Positions 13,533-15,509 of a DNA stretch of 15,509 nt are shown here, one piece after another. Source of the stretch: Paludibacteraceae bacterium. Lineage in GTDB: Bacteria; Bacteroidota; Bacteroidia; Bacteroidales; Paludibacteraceae. Within the stretch, counting starts at the first letter, position 1, and the number at the start of each line of letters is the position of its first letter. The translations under genes and the position numbers were made by a program. Location of the stretch: NCBI GenBank assembly GCA_017960065.1, contig JAGCZK010000095.1, positions 1-15,509 of the forward strand, written 5' to 3'. The notes beneath the pieces were generated by a model. It was given only the letters and a program-made list of their open reading frames with translations. It did no database searches and was not told the DNA's origin.

Positions 13533-15509
13533 TTACATATTTGCCAGATAATCCTCCAATTGTGCGTCGGTCATCAGTACCGGACGCGCCTTGCTGCCCG
13601 AACCGGAGCCGACCACGCCGGCCTGTTCGAGCTGGTCAATCAGGCGGCCTGCACGCGAAAATCCGATGTTGAGCTTGCGTTGCAGTACCGAAGCCGAACC
13701 GGCGTTGTTGAGCAGCACAATGCGCGCCGCATCGGCAAAGAGCGGGTCGCGCCGGCCGTCGGAGCTGTTGTCGCGGACACCGCCGCCGTCGGGTTCGTCA
13801 TCGCCACCGTTGTCGCCTTCGGGCAGAATGAACGCCGAAGGATATCCCTGCTGTTCGGCGATGAACTCGCAGATGTTTTCGATTTCGGGGGTGTCGGCAA
13901 AGGCGCATTGCACGCGCTCGAGCTCACCGCCACCCGAGTAGAGCATGTCGCCGCGGCCGATCAGGGAGTTGGCGCCGGGCTCGTCCAAAATGGTGCGCGA
14001 GTCGATGGCCGCCTTGACGCGGAAGGCAATGCGGGCGGGGAAGTTGGCCTTGATTTTGCCGCTGATGATGTCGGTGGTCGGACGCTGGGTGGCGATGACC
14101 AGGTGGATGCCGACGGCACGCGCCAGCTGGGCGATACGGCAAATCGGCAGCTCGACGTCTTTGCCGGCCGTCATGATCAGGTCGCCGAACTCGTCGATAA
14201 TCACCACAATATAAGGCAGGAACTTGTGCCCGTGCTCGGGGTTGAGCCGACGGTTGACAAAGGCCTCGTTGTATTCGATGATGTTGCGTTTCTGGGCCGC
14301 TTTCAGCAGGTCGTAACGCGTGTCCATCTCCTTGCAGAGCGAATTCAGCGTGCGAATCACCTTTTTGGTGTCGGTGATGATGGGGTTGTCCTCGCCTTCG
14401 ACCTTGGCCAGGAAGTGTTTCTCGATTTTCGAATACAGGCTGAACTCCACCTTTTTGGGGTCAATCATCACAATTTTGAGTTGTGACGGGTGCTTTTTGT
14501 AGAGCAGGGAGGTGACGATGGCGTTCAAACCCACAGATTTGCCCTGACCGGTGGCGCCGGCCACCAGCAAGTGCGGCATCTTGGCCAAATCGACCATAAA
14601 CACCTCGTTGGTGATGGTTTTGCCGATGACCAGGGGCAGCTGCATGGTGCTCTCCTGGAACTTTTTGGAAGCCACCAGGTTGCGCATGGGCACGATTTGC
14701 GGTTTTTTGTTGGGCACCTCGATGCCGACAGCGCTTTTGCCCGGAATGGGCGCAATGATACGGATACCCGTGGCGGCCAGGTTCAAGGCGATGTCGTCCG
14801 ACAGGCTGCGGATACGCGAAATGCGCACGCCGTCGCCCGGTACAATTTCGTACAGCGTGACTGTGGGGCCTACCGTGGCGGTGATTTCTTTGATGGTGAC
14901 GCCGTATTGGCCCAAAACGGTTTCGATACGGTTCTTGTTTTCCTGCTGTTCTTTCGGGTCGATGGCCGAACTCAGATCGTAGTTTTTGAGCAGGTCGAAG
15001 GTCGGATACCGGTACGACGACAAGTCGGCCGTCGGGTCGTACAAGCCGTATTTCTCGACCAGCGCTTCGGCCTGGTTGGCGTTGACCAGCTCGTCGGCCT
15101 GGCCTGTGCTGACCTGCATACCGCCGGTCGTAATCGAATCGCCGGTATGGTCCGGCTCATCCGGGGTGGCGGTGCCTTCCGGAAGTTCCGTCATGTCGGT
15201 GTCGTCCGGATTTTCGGCATCTTCCGCATCGTCGTCGCCTTCGTTGTCCGGAATCTCTGCCGTGTCGGGCTCGTCTTCGTCAACCGGTACGAGGGTGATT
15301 TGCAAGTCGTCCGCTTCGTCCGAGGGCTCGCCGGTGGCTTCGTCCGAGTCCGTGCCGGCATTGTCGCCGGGTTGTTTGGCGGGCAGCTGGATGTTGGAGA
15401 AGAAGTTCCGCATTTTGGGCAGGAACGAGACGTAGGTGATGACGCAGAAAATCAGCAGGACGGAGGCCAAAAAGAGCGTGAGGCCCACTTGCCGCAACAT
15501 CATGTTCGC
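13533..15509 (-). CDS. ftsK: DNA translocase FtsK (SpoIIIE/FtsK family), 5' end cut by window edge
   Basis: FtsK is a septum-anchored DNA pump that clears and aligns chromosome termini during division. The frame is open to the right edge, so the N-terminal membrane part is mostly missing; what remains starts in the last membrane helix (TLFLASVLLIFCVITYVSFL). Counting from the Met at 15503, an acidic disordered linker spans about 45-125. The alpha domain and motor follow, with Walker A GATGQGKS at 316-323 and Walker B IVVIIDEFGDL at 432-442. Next come a Gly/Asp-rich spacer (about 560-588) and the winged-helix gamma domain (about 592-650, SVLQRKLNIGFSRAGRLIDQLE) that reads KOPS-type polar DNA signals. 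The stop is at 13533, 14 bases before glyA. The Met at 15503 is internal, not a start. Confidence 0.96.
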   Translation of the reverse strand, partial: ANMMLRQVGLTLFLASVLLIFCVITYVSFLPKMRNFFSNIQLPAKQPGDNAGTDSDEATGEPSDEADDLQITLVPVDEDEPDTAEIPDNEGDDDAEDAENPDDTDMTELPEGTATPDEPDHTGDSITTGGMQVSTGQADELVNANQAEALVEKYGLYDPTADLSSYRYPTFDLLKNYDLSSAIDPKEQQENKNRIETVLGQYGVTIKEITATVGPTVTLYEIVPGDGVRISRIRSLSDDIALNLAATGIRIIAPIPGKSAVGIEVPNKKPQIVPMRNLVASKKFQESTMQLPLVIGKTITNEVFMVDLAKMPHLLVAGATGQGKSVGLNAIVTSLLYKKHPSQLKIVMIDPKKVEFSLYSKIEKHFLAKVEGEDNPIITDTKKVIRTLNSLCKEMDTRYDLLKAAQKRNIIEYNEAFVNRRLNPEHGHKFLPYIVVIIDEFGDLIMTAGKDVELPICRIAQLARAVGIHLVIATQRPTTDIISGKIKANFPARIAFRVKAAIDSRTILDEPGANSLIGRGDMLYSGGGELERVQCAFADTPEIENICEFIAEQQGYPSAFILPEGDNGGDDEPDGGGVRDNSSDGRRDPLFADAARIVLLNNAGSASVLQRKLNIGFSRAGRLIDQLEQAGVVGSGSGSKARPVLMTDAQLEDYLANM

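Noticed and set aside
15501..15503. Met at 15503 as the start of ftsK
   Set aside because: The frame continues to the window edge, and the remaining protein has only one membrane helix where FtsK normally has several.
1..15509. CRISPR array, insertion sequence, prophage, defence or toxin-antitoxin module
   Set aside because: I found no regularly spaced repeats, transposase, recombinase, phage structural or defence motifs on either strand; nearly all sequence is accounted for by housekeeping genes.

Overview
The window reads as ordinary chromosome of a member of the Bacteroidetes, most likely order Bacteroidales. The reasons are -7 boxes of the TAnnTTTG type with weak or absent Shine-Dalgarno sites, a DUF5606 protein, a Bacteroidetes-type dipeptidyl peptidase III (HECLGH, then EEARAD 23 residues on), and a YgiQ radical-SAM protein close to its Bacteroidetes relatives. 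G+C is fairly high for the phylum (60% in a sampled stretch of ctpA), which would fit a Rikenellaceae/Alistipes-like genome, but genus cannot be fixed from this sequence. I see no insertion sequence, prophage, CRISPR array, integrase or toxin-antitoxin module.

Layout, left to right. (1) 1-6081, minus strand: a tight unit read as ctpA-like S41 protease (4450-6081), YgiQ-family radical SAM protein (2705-4453), a secreted protein of unknown function (1896-2690) and dipeptidyl peptidase III (1-1899, last codons outside the window). Two junctions are ATGA stop/start overlaps and the third gap is 14 bases. (2) 6082-6916: a promoter region with a perfect DnaA-box 9-mer, a small AT-rich two-TM membrane protein gene, and tRNA-Asn(GTT) with its own promoter and intrinsic terminator. 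(3) 6917-8890, minus strand: the DUF5606 gene preceded by replicative helicase dnaB. (4) 9024-9833, plus strand: ispE, the only plus-strand gene, divergent from dnaB and convergent with rlmD. (5) 9849-15509, minus strand: ftsK (5' end outside the window), glyA, prs and rlmD with gaps of only 13-15 bases, a housekeeping operon for chromosome segregation, one-carbon metabolism, PRPP synthesis and 23S rRNA methylation.

Most of the window is conserved housekeeping content and I do not see a clear new multi-gene system. The observation most worth following is at the left. An A10 run near the 3' end of the secreted-protein gene sits where a -1 slip (or one added A) would carry ribosomes, with no stop, straight into the dipeptidyl peptidase III frame. 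That could attach a signal peptide to a peptidase that otherwise has none. Secondary points are a strong hairpin inside the last codons of ispE that could terminate both convergent transcripts, a ctpA promoter so close to the start codon that the mRNA may be leaderless, and an AT-rich membrane gene directly beside the tRNA-Asn 3' end.
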